Positions 10,899 to 20,177 of a DNA stretch of 64,000 nucleotides are shown piece by piece (the first letter of the stretch is position 1; every line of letters starts with the position of its first letter). The stretch lies in NCBI GenBank assembly GCA_023055505.1, contig JALIRH010000048.1, positions 3,558,166 to 3,622,165 on the forward strand, in the 5' to 3' direction. Below the pieces are notes generated by a model. The model searched no databases and had not been told where the DNA came from. It was given only the letters and a program-made list of their open reading frames with translations. This stretch comes from Callipepla californica brunnescens. Lineage: Eukaryota; Chordata; Aves; Galliformes; Odontophoridae. The position numbers were made by a program, and so were the translations under genes.

Positions 10899-11202
10899 TG
10901 CTGCAATGAAGGGACGGGAACCCAGCTTGATGCAAGCTAATGTTCAGTTTATTAAGCAACAACTCAAAACTTATATACACAGAAAGGCTGCGCGCGCTAT
11001 GATCTGATTGGGAGAAGGCCACATTCCTCAAGACAAAACACCTTAACAACTCAAAGCACTCTTAATAGTCTGAACAAAACAGTTCCCGATCGCTTCCTAT
11101 TCCTATATCCTATTTCTTTACACAGCCTGCATCCAAGGCTAATGGTCAAATTCCTGCATAGCCAGCAGCTCAATCTGGCTAGCATTTTAGCCGTTATCCA
11201 CA
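10899..11202 (-). mobile_element. Solo LTR of an endogenous retrovirus
   Basis: Read on the minus strand, it begins TGTGGATAACGG and ends CATTGCAGCA, i.e. TG..CA termini 304 bp apart. It has a TATA box (TATATAAG region, plus 10970-10977) and an AATAAA (plus 10948-10953) in promoter-then-polyA order. No internal viral sequence remains. Its two flanks do not share a target-site duplication: one side is the 200-bp direct repeat, the other is a TRGV gene cut in or just after FR1. The family name cannot be given without a repeat library. Confidence 0.8.
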
Positions 11203-11422
11203 GATGCGGCAGGTGATGAGCACCGTTTTGCTTTCAGGCTTGGTGATGGACACTGGACTTTGCTGCAGGGCTTCTGCATAGCTATCTGAGGAGAAAGCAA
11301 GAGAGAAACTGTGCAGACGCAGCTGGAACAGGAGGGGTTCCAACTGGTCATGCAGGCAACGTGGCTGTAGGGCACGTACAGGTAAACCCGACTGTCAGCA
11401 GGAGAGCTCTCAGCAGCCACAT
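11203..11422 (-). pseudogene. TRGV segment truncated by the LTR (V-C)
   Basis: T-cell receptor gamma V segment, coding on the minus strand. The leader exon (11422-11380) reads MWLLRALLLTVGFT. A 94-bp leader intron follows, with donor GTACGT and acceptor CTCCTCAG. The second exon (11285-11203) reads SYAEALQQSPVSITKPESK then TVLITC, the FR1 with its first conserved Cys. Four bases or so after the Cys codon region the sequence becomes LTR, whose reading frame stops at once. CDR1 through RSS are missing. It is the only one of the three V segments here with a normal leader intron. A 65-bp stretch (11209-11273) is identical to V-B, so the duplication or conversion is recent. Confidence 0.8.
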
Positions 11423-12787
11423 GCTTGCTGCTCTCCTGAGGTCTTCCCTAAGTTGTGCATTGGCTGCTGAGAGTTCCGTAGGGCTGTGTGCTTCTAGAAA
11501 GCACAGTATTAGGTCACTTCCTGCACCTTCACAACTTCTCAGTGTCAGAATACAGCTGGGCCTGCCTCCTTCTTGCTAACACAGGGCATTTCTATATATG
11601 GCTCATCAGAGAAGACAGACTCCTAGATCCTGTGTACAGAATGTGCTTCGGGGCCCATTGGGTTTGTGCTGGTACCTGAGTATGGGAGCACTCTGAATGG
11701 CCGTCCCAATGAAGTGACCTGCAGAGCCACTGCTCTTTGGATGTGTGGCTTTAGCTGTCAGAGGATCTGTGTGACCCCATCGATAAAGGGAAAGCAGAAG
11801 ACAGAGTGGTGGGAACAACAACAATTGGCTGTGGGCTCTTCAGATCCAGCAGGAGTCTTCAAGCAGCCCAGAAATGTGGCTGCCATCAGCACCCTCCACA
11901 GCTGTGCACCCATGGCACACCTCTATGGGAATGGGTAGAGTGTGAGCTGCAGGAGGAAGCCAGATGCTGAGGGCTGGGAAGGAGGGACCTGTGTGTCCCA
12001 CAGCCAGGGGCAGCTCCACTTTGCTTCTCTGCCTTTTGGGGCAGCTGTCTTCACACGTAGCCTTTCCCTATGCTCTTGGCAACGTTACAGACTTTAATAG
12101 ACTGGGGCATGTGCTCCTCTTCAGTTCAAATGGAAATGCTTTCTGCTATTAAGGTGCAGGACATCTGCAGGACGGCAGGAGCAGTACACTCACTTCTATG
12201 TCCCTGCTGTGTTCTTGACCTGCCAGAGGATCATTTGTGTTTCATGCTGCGTTAGTATTTTCTCATTTAAATACAATTATGCTTCCCTATGCTAAAGCTG
12301 CACATTGGCCTAAGGATTGTTCTGTTGGCTGGATTTTATCAGGCAACCCCAAATCTCGTGACATCGAAGTGCAGTACTGAGGTCTGAACACTGCTGAAGA
12401 GCAGCCCTCCCCCCACTTTCTGCCACCCTCTGCTTCCACATTCTTGGTGTCTCAGAAATAGGCTTTCTAGAGGCAGTTTACAGATACTGATGCTTCCAGG
12501 GTCCATTCTATGAGTGGAAATCATTTCTCATGCACAGGACATGATTTTCTCAGAACAAGAGAGGCTGGCTCATGGCCACTCTGTCATCGACAAGGACAAC
12601 CAGGTCCTCAGAGTTCCTCTCCAGCGGAGGGTATATGTATGTGCCACATACGAGCTTTGGCTATTCCTTTGGATTTCCTTCCTCCACGTGAGCTTATGGG
12701 GATGTCCTGAAGGCTGAGAGATGGGGCCAGGAATGCAGCTGTGCTTCTCAGCTGTTGAAAGGAAGTGTGCTGCTCAGGTTGCCGCCT
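11423..12787. other. Spacer between V segments
   Basis: Unique sequence with no V-gene motif (I searched both strands for the YYC-A core and HWYR), no RSS-like pair and no identifiable repeat. The short open frames on both strands do not resemble known proteins. Confidence 0.5.
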
Positions 12788-12826
12788 GCTTACTGAACAG
12801 GCTGACTGCATACTTCTCTCTCTGTG
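12788..12826 (-). promoter_or_regulatory. Recombination signal (23-RSS) of V-A, degenerate
   Basis: Immediately 3' of the V-A coding end on the minus strand: heptamer CACAGAG (6 of 7 against CACAGTG), 23-bp spacer, nonamer TCAGTAAGC (5 of 9 against ACAAAAACC). The position and spacing are what a TRGV needs, but the nonamer is weak, so recombination efficiency is doubtful. Confidence 0.6.
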
Positions 12827-13303
12827 ATACTCCCAGTAGGCACAGTAGTAGGTACCTTCATCATTGTAACGTATGTTTAGAATTGAGAGAACACAGATTT
12901 TATTCTCTGTTTTATAAGATGAATACTTCTTCTTATAGGAATACGAATCATAGTACATTTGTGATACTCCTATCACATAGAGAATCCGTTCGGGAGCTCT
13001 GTCAGGCAGATGTCGGTACCAGTGGATAAATACATTCTGGATATTACCTATGCCCTGAACTTTGCACTCAATATTCACAGTTCTGAATCTCTTTCTTGTA
13101 ACAGATGGTGGATGCTGTAGCAGCAGCACTTGTGCATGTCCGTCCATCAGAAGGAGAGAAAACACAGCAAGCAGTGCCAGCCTGCTGCCCGCAGGTGTGT
13201 GCACCACAGCCTCGTACTGCTGCTCCACGTGGAGCCTCCATGGGAAGTGGAATGGATGCATCCAGGCTTCAGCCAGGGCCAGAAGCGGCAGCAGCAGCAG
13301 CAT
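12827..13303 (-). CDS. T-cell receptor gamma V segment, open V region (V-A)
   Basis: Germline TRGV-like gene. The V region (13132-12827, 102 codons) starts QVLLLQHPPSVTRKR. It has the first Cys in NIECKV, the FR2 core FIHWYRHLPDRAPERILYV, and ends NDEGTYYCAYWEY at the heptamer, so all canonical Ig-fold residues are present and the frame is open. Upstream, the same frame continues to an ATG at 13303 (MLLLLPLLALAEA, leader-like). The expected leader intron has no convincing donor or acceptor: where a donor should be the sequence is GAAGCC, and where the acceptor should be it is CTGATGG. Either leader and V are translated without splicing, or the segment is a splice-defective ORF. Gamma assignment rests on the V sequence type and the AMPH neighbourhood. 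Confidence 0.75.
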
Positions 13304-13613
13304 TCTCGGGGTGCCTGCTTGCCTCTGCCCCAGACACAGCCCCCAAGCAGCTCTGCGGCAGGGACAGGGGCAGTGCCTGAGGGAAGGATGTGACTCAGTA
13401 GCGGCCACCCAGAGAGGGGCCCCGCGCAGGCAGCAGGTGATACTGTGAGAAAGCAGCATGGCAGAGGGACATTATCGGCAGGGACAAACAGTATCAGAAA
13501 TGAAAACATTTCATAGTCCACATGGAATTTTATTCCGATGAATTTGAGGAGGGAAGGCGAGGCCATTCCCACAAGCACTCAGGCATTTTAGGGTCTGGTT
13601 GAGGATCAGAGCG
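13304..13613. other. Spacer between V-A and V-B
   Basis: About 310 bp, holding the upstream region of V-A. No canonical octamer or TATA is obvious on the minus strand. The long open frames extending here are read-through of the V frames. Confidence 0.4.
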
Positions 13614-13652
13614 TGTCTTTGTGCAGGTTCCCTATGGCTGTCTGCTGCTGTG
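13614..13652 (-). promoter_or_regulatory. Recombination signal (23-RSS) of V-B
   Basis: On the minus strand directly after CARWDA: heptamer CACAGCA (5 of 7), spacer exactly 23 bp, nonamer ACAAAGACA (7 of 9 against ACAAAAACC). The first four heptamer bases (CACA), the most critical ones, are intact. The spacing and nonamer make this a convincing V-type 23-RSS. Confidence 0.75.
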
Positions 13653-13994
13653 CATCCCATCTGGCACAGTAGTAGGTAGCAGCATCTTGCAGAGTGATTC
13701 TGCCCACTGTCAGGGTGCACTCAGACTTGTCGAGATCCTTCTCCATGCTGAATTTCCCCTCCTCAGACTTACTGTCAAGGAACAGCTTGGTTGCCATGTA
13801 GGGAGCTGGCGGTACCAGTGAATGAACTCTTTGTCAAAGCTGGGGATGGAGATGCAGCAGGTGATGAGCACCGTTTTGCTTTCAGGCTTGGTGATGGACA
13901 CTGGACTTTGCTGCAGGGCTTGTGCAGAGACACCTAAATGGAAGTGCATAATGGCAAGTCTGACTGTCAGGATGAGAGCTGCCAGCAGCCACAT
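13653..13994 (-). pseudogene. T-cell receptor gamma V segment with FR2 frameshift (V-B)
   Basis: The leader MWLLAALILTVRLAI begins at 13994 and runs in one frame into the V region: QALQQSPVSITKPESKT, first Cys in LITCCIS, then EFIHWYRQLP. Near 13798-13800 the frame changes. The rest reads MATKLFLDSKSEEGKFSM and ITLQDAATYYCARWDA in another phase, as expected from loss of one base in late FR2. The leader intron seen in V-C is reduced to about 30 nt without a GT donor. Frameshift plus collapsed leader mark it as a pseudogene even though its RSS is good. Confidence 0.8.
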
Positions 13995-15930
13995 GTTTGC
14001 TGAATCAGAGTAGCTGACTGAATCTTGCCAAAATGCTATTCCATTACACATAACATCATACAGAAGGAGAGTTTTGAAGGGGGTGGGTGTTCCTGTTCTT
14101 TTCCACTGCTCTGGGGTTGTAGTGGGCATTGATTGGTGGATCGTAAGCAACTGCTTGTGCATCACTTGTTGCACACGTTCACATATTTATTCGTATATAA
14201 CCATAAGTACACACACACACACCTTCCTCTTACTGAATCATTTAATCTCAAGCCACGATTTCTTCTTTGTTGTTTTTCAATTTTCACCCCAACGGGTATG
14301 GGCAGTGCTCAGCATCTTGCTGTGTTCAACCACTAAGGCATTTTTTGGATAGTGATGAGTGAGAAGCAATGCAATGACTGGAGCTAGAAATGAGCCCCTA
14401 TGTAGGGATAGCAATGCCCTGCTGGGTTTGGAAGCCCACTGTGCCTCTGCTGCTGCTCCTCAGGGGAACATCATCACTGTGTGCTCCCAGCAGTGCGTAC
14501 TCTGGGGCTGAAAGTGCAAGAGGAGACAGGCTCCTAAAGCCTCTGATACAAATATGTGGAGATCTGTTGGTGTTTCGGGCCACTTCAAGTGTTCATCTTG
14601 CTGTCAAAACCTGAAACAAGACACACAGTCACATACAAGTGCTGGGAGGGGAACATGATGTCTCATCATCATTGCACAAAACCTGTAGAGTACACAAAAC
14701 CTACATGAATACATCCCTATACCCACCCTTCACCTCCTTTTCTGTTTTGAGGACTATGTTTAGGAGGGGAGGTGCAGGATTTCTGGAAACTCAAGAGCCA
14801 GGGGCAAGCAACTGAGCAGAGTCCCATGCAAGGGACTAGCTTGCCAGCTGCAGGCACTCCAGCGTAAATAGACTCTAAACATTCATTTGGTTTTGGTGTT
14901 TTAGCTGAAAGACAAAGACCACAGCACCCCAGCAATGCAGAAGAACAGCAGTTAATCCAGTGAAGCCAGAACTAAGCAGAGGTAGGTGAACAGAGATTAA
15001 GACAGGAGTAGGTACATAAGAGATTTACGAGGGAAGCTGGCTTTATAAGATAAAAGTAGTGCCAAAGAGCTAGAACACCTCATTTTTAACAATTTCAAGT
15101 GAAGATTTTAAAACCTTCATCTGTTCATTTAAACACAGGTAAACTAGAAGGTTACTAAAAATAGAGGTAGCATAGAAAATTATATTCTCTTAATTCAAAG
15201 TCTTTTTTAATTGAATCATCTGAGTACCTCATTACATGGCACAGATTCTCCATGAGCAGCTGCTCTGGTTCAATCTATATTGTAACTTTTAACATGCATG
15301 AAGCACAAAGACACGTTGCAGTGGTAAGATAGAAAACAGCTCAGCAGCATGCTACTCTATCTCCATTTGCTGGCACACTGAAGTAGCCTGTTACTGCGTA
15401 CATGACACATCTCATTTGCCTTGTGTGTCTGCAGCTGTGAGCCAACTTTAGGTAGTGAGAGATTATTGCCAAAATTCCAAAGACTGAATTAAACGGTGTC
15501 TTCAATCCCATAAATACAAATTCTAGCATCTACCACCCTCTGCTGGGTGTAAGGGAGTAAACCCATCATTTGTATTTGTCCTGAAATGCACGTAGTACAG
15601 GAAGTCTGAAGAACACTCACCTCCTCCTTTGTAGCATACCTTTTAGCAACACGGTTCAGTGCCTTTTTCCTTGAGTCAGAAAAACACTTAAACACTTTCA
15701 TTAAGCATGAGTGAAAGGTGTGAAGTTAACAAAATGCATAACACCAAACGGCATTTTAGCTGAGATATTTTATAGATGGTGTAATTAGAAAGATAACTGA
15801 AATGGAAAAAAGACAATCAAAATAAAGAGAAATTCTCACCTACATCCTAGGCTCACAATAGGAAACTCCAAAGGAGCAATTTTCAGAGAAAGATTGTTTC
15901 CTAGAGGTAGTCAGCTCTTAAATGTGGTTT
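13995..15930. other. Intergenic sequence upstream of the V cluster
   Basis: Includes the upstream region of V-B and a short (CA)n run at about 14210-14222. No exon, V gene or nameable repeat was seen. Confidence 0.5.
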
Positions 15931-16069
15931 AAGAAGGGTGGAGAAAGACTCCATCCCTTCCGGTCACACAGGTGAATTGTCTTCACCTGTGCTCCCGTGG
16001 CTGACTCAGTGCTTGCCTGAGGTGATCAGGCAAGTTCAGCGGTTCAGGCCATGTTTCAACAGTTCCCAT
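15931..16069 (+). repeat. Left arm of a long inverted repeat (foldback element)
   Basis: Pairs imperfectly with the reverse complement of 16280-16400. Shared blocks include GGTTCAGGCC, TTCAACAGTTCCCAT, TGACTCAG and GCTTGCCT. The arm also contains its own perfect hairpin, CACAGGTGAA with TTCACCTGTG (15966-15990). Confidence 0.75.
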
Positions 16070-16279
16070 ACAATGAGCTGAGTGAGACTATGATTTACTT
16101 TGTGTTTACCTGGTGCTAGGGCATCCGTAACCAAAGCACCATGCAGTCAAGCCGCATGGAGTTCAATTATACCCACAGCTAGCCCCCTCCCTCTCCTGGT
16201 GGCAGGGCCAGATGCATCCAGGTGTGAGATTGGGAAGGGGTGGAACAAGGAATGGGGGGAAAGAGAGGAGGAAGAGCGT

Positions 16280-16400
16280 ATGGGAACTGTTGAATCACGG
16301 CCTGAACCACTGATTGATCACCTGAGGCAAGCCCTGAGTCAGCTGCAGGGGCACAGCTGAGTGTGATTGGAAGGGGTGGAGTTTGACTCCACCTCTCCCA
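16280..16400 (-). repeat. Right arm of the long inverted repeat
   Basis: Starts ATGGGAACTGTTGAATCACG and ends in the local palindrome GGTGGAGTTTGACTCCACC. With the left arm it forms a stem of about 120-140 bp around a 210-bp loop, the plan of a foldback-type DNA transposon or a nested palindromic insertion. ATTTAAGG just outside (around 16408) is TATA-like. No transposase remains. Confidence 0.75.
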
Positions 16401-19019
16401 AGACCCCATTTAAGGGCTGACCACCACCAGGGAAGGATCTCTTGTTGGAAATCCCTCCCTAGTGGAGTTATTGACAAGCCTCGACTATCTTCAAAGGTGA
16501 GCCACTCTTTCCTCATTAACTATCTGTATACCATCTGCTTAAGCCTAGCTAAAATATACTATCATTAGCACTATTTCTTTTGGGTGCTCTTCTTGGGGGT
16601 TATTTGCCTTACAAGGAGGAAAGAAACAAAAGTGCTATTCATCTTGCACACTTTCCATTATTCATGAAAGGTTGTAAACTGGATAGACAAGCAACAAGTA
16701 CAATTTATTACTTCATTCACATGAAATGCTCCTCCACCTTCACTTTGTCTTACTTCTAAGGCTACGCTGTCCATAACCCACAGGATCAGGAGATTAGGGC
16801 CCTAAATTTCCAAGTGTTCATTCAACGTAAAATTAGAAATGACAGCTGATGTAGAAGGTTAGCAGTGTGTGCTGTCCTAGGCATTTTAGGCATAAGTAAG
16901 TCCTCAGAGAAATCAAGACACAATGGAATATTGCTTTACAATCACCTGGAAAACATGACATTTGTTAATTCACCAAGTTCAGTGTAGTGTGTTAAACAGA
17001 AAAATCCAGGAGTGGGAAATAGTTCTGGGCTAATACAGTGCTGGTGAGGAGGGCATCACTTGAATGTAACAGCCAAAAATAATAAATAAAGAAATAAAGA
17101 ATAAAATAGAAAATTGTCCCTTGCTTACATAAATCACTGATAAATACATTTATTTTATACAATGCATCTCAGGAGCTGCGGAGATAAAAGTGCCTGAGAC
17201 AGAAGTCCGATCGTCTTATGAAAGTCAAGTGAGAAGAAATCAGATATGAGAAACAGCTCTAAACCCCAAATGATAAATGTTTCTGTTCGCCAGTTCCATA
17301 TTTCAGAAGGGAAAATTAGGACAAATAATATTTTTTCTAGTCTATCAACGTCCTTCCTTTTGCATCTATCACTTCGTTCCATGAGTTTTTGCAAGGACTT
17401 CTAAAGATAACATTAATAATTCTCCTCATCCTTCCCACATGAAGCTTATTTGCTTTGTGGCTTCGAGGTGTGGATGTGAGATCTAAGATGTACCTAATGC
17501 CAGCACAGTGTCATATCCACAGTAACCTGCAGCACATCAATCACACACGCATCATGTGCAATAGCATGGCTGCTGGGACATTATCTGTACATCTTTGTAC
17601 TTTCAGCAAATAATGACAGTGCTTACAGTCAGAAGCAAACACCTGATGGGTTTTGAAATTACATTTTTCTTTATATTGAAGAGGTTTTTAGAAAGACAGA
17701 ATAGGATTAAGCAGTATTGCTGAAGAGCATATCAGAGGAAAGCATGAAAACTCTTTGCTGTGGATTAGGCACCTTTCCCATCTGCATAGAATCTCACGTG
17801 TACCTCAAACCCCCTATCAGTGAATTTGGCATATATGCCTATACCAAGGTTTAAGCAGTAGCAAGGTCAAGATTATTGAATTTGACCTGGGTTCTTCTAG
17901 CAAGAAGAGGGCACAAAGATAATGTCACACAGACATCATGGGGTAAAGAGACTCCTTGGGGATCTCACATCATTCTTTGCTTCTTTAGCAATCTGGCTGC
18001 AATGGTGGTCCCACTTGATTGTAGGCTCTTGTCTGAGAAGTGGCCACCCAGATTTCACAAAGAAATGGAGGTTCTGCTGAGGATCAGCTGCAGTGATCTG
18101 TAGAACAGCTATTCTTGAAAGGCAAATGTTGAGATCTAGGTAAACTGTGGCCTGGAGTTTATCAGAGCTGCATCACTAATGAGGTTTCACAGGTCATTAA
18201 GACCACCTGGGACACCAGAGTCTGGAATTTACTGTAACATCAAAAACAAAGGAAAAGTTGGTGAAATTCTTGGTCTTGGATCACTACTGATTTCCAAACC
18301 TGTTAAAGGGATGAAAAGAAAACCAAAGTTTCCTGCAACATCCTGAGACTCTGATTGCTCACTGTAACATTTTAAAGCCAAAATCCCAGCTACCACAGCC
18401 AAATCATTCCACTTCTCCACAAAATACAGCTACTGTCAGAGCTCCTTTGGAAAGCTACTGAATTCAGAAGGCAGGAAGAAAGCAACTTCCCTCCTCTTTC
18501 AGAGGAGAAATACAATTCTGTTTCTTCAACTGAAGTCTGACAAATTGGAGTAGAAAGTGCTTATACACACACAAGAAAGCTCACAATCAAAATACCGCAA
18601 AAAAAAAGAACAACAAAAAAAGAAACCTGATCTGCTAGGAAAATGTGGGTATTCCTAAACATTTTCAGCTTCCATGTGTCAGCAAACAGAGCAAATTGAT
18701 GGATACTTTTCTTTTCACACAAGATAAATGGAAAGGCAAGAAATGAATAAGTGGTAGCAGTCTTTGGCTGAGTGATGGTTGTGCCAGAGTCCATTTGCAG
18801 GAGGAGCAGCCAGGAGATGTCCTGAGCTGGGGATCAGACCTGTTGGAATCCTGGACATGTATGAGGTTGAAAGCAAGAATTTAGATGGCACACCTGGTGT
18901 TTCTTTGGAAAAAGAGGTATTAAATTAAAATTAAACTCTAATAGAACACACAAACCACATACAAATTCATGGTAACAAACTTTAAAAGCATCACAGATGA
19001 AACGTCTTTGGATCAAAGG
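16401..19019. other. Intergenic sequence downstream of AMPH
   Basis: AT-rich unique sequence between the foldback element and the probable AMPH 3' UTR. No coding exon or identifiable repeat was recognised on either strand. Confidence 0.5.
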
Positions 19020-20069
19020 TTTATTTTTAATGACACAGCACTGGAAAACATAAGTTACAGATGACTTTTTGATACAGAATACATTATATATCTTCATTTA
19101 AAAGGATTTGTGAAGGTATGCTGCATGAATACTTACTGTGAAAATATATTACGTTTATTTCTCAGAGATTATTTTGTTGTGTTCTTTTTATTCAGCCAAT
19201 TAAATAAAAAAGTATAGATTAGCATCATAACAGTTCCCCTTCCAGATTACCGCACTGTAACTACTGCAGCTGGAAGAGGAAACTGAGCCATGCCTTCTCA
19301 AAGGTTTAGCAGCTTTGAAAATGATGTTATTCGTCATCTCAGAATGAAAATTTCACATTACTAACACGGATACTGTTTAATGTTTTGGCAATGGAGCAGC
19401 TAGTTTTGCTTTGGAACAAAACTGTTTCCTGTAATGCCAGACAGTGAGAGAGCAATGCATGTACTGATGACACTACACAGTCAAAGAACTACAATGAAGT
19501 TGTTAAAATGCATATATATCCATATGCACTTATATATACACATACGAGTTCCTGTGTATATATATTATGCATGTCCAGAAGTAACATTGAAGAATGTTGC
19601 AGCAGTTAATTATCTTTTTTAAACACATGAAACTTATAATAGTTTGACCTCATTACTACAGGATTACTAATTAAATTTTCTGCAGTGCAACTCAATACAA
19701 TACACTTAGTGCAGAGAAGTTAAGGTTTTGGTATCAAGGAGGCTAATTTTGGATTTCATGGGAAAGGACCAAATACAGGATCACCATAGCTCTGACAAAG
19801 CACAAACAAACCTGTTGCCACGTACATGTGAACAAATAAGGACATTTCTTTTTTTTTATTTGATTTTTTTTTCCACGCGCTGCTTCAGAAATTGACAGCT
19901 TAACTGTTTGCACTCATGCTCATTTTGATATGTTTCAACAAGCTTTGTCTGGCACCAACCTGTAAACCGTTAACACCTTGAACTACAAAAAAGTGGGCTC
20001 CTGTGTTTCAAAGAGGTTAAAAACCTACTGACTGAGCTTCGTACCACATTCATGTGCCTGAGCGAAGAA
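19020..20069 (-). other. AMPH: Probable AMPH 3' UTR
   Basis: Sequence following the AMPH stop codon on the minus strand. Minus-strand AATAAA hexamers (plus TTTATT) occur at 19855-19860, 19154-19159 and 19020-19025, i.e. about 0.2, 0.9 and 1.05 kb after the stop. A UTR of about 1 kb would fit the usual AMPH mRNA, so the distal sites are favoured. Which site is used is not visible here. Confidence 0.4.
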
Positions 20070-20177
20070 CTATTCCAGATGGCGTGTGAAGTTGTCTGGG
20101 AAAAGTCCTTTATAACTATTTGCATCTCTGTACTGAAGCCACTCAGATTCCTTAATGCCAGTCAACCAGCCAGCCTC
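20070..20177 (-). CDS. AMPH: AMPH last coding exon: SH3 C-terminal half and stop
   Basis: Acceptor CTTTCAG, 35 codons and TAG. Reads [18 protein letters not shown] and then [20 protein letters not shown] supplies the conserved SH3 Trp region and GLFPDNF the conserved Pro and last strand that shape the groove for PxRPxR peptides of dynamin. It ends at the SH3 domain, as amphiphysins do. Confidence 0.97.
   Translation of the reverse strand, partial: EAGWLTGIKESEWLQYRDANSYKGLFPDNFTRHLE

Noticed and set aside
13062..13448. Plus-strand frames over V-A
   Set aside because: Antisense of the V gene and its leader; low-complexity Gln/Ala runs come from the CTG-rich leader codons.
12608..13459. Whole 283-codon minus-strand frame taken as one protein
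   Set aside because: Only the part from 13303 to the heptamer at 12826 is a V segment. The ends are read-through into 5' flank and RSS/3' flank.
14205..14225. Short CA repeat
   Set aside because: Too short to be of note beyond mention in the intergenic entry.
1..15000. TCR gamma J or C segments
   Set aside because: I searched for the FG.G J motif with 12-RSS and for constant-domain Cys/Trp patterns on both strands and found none.
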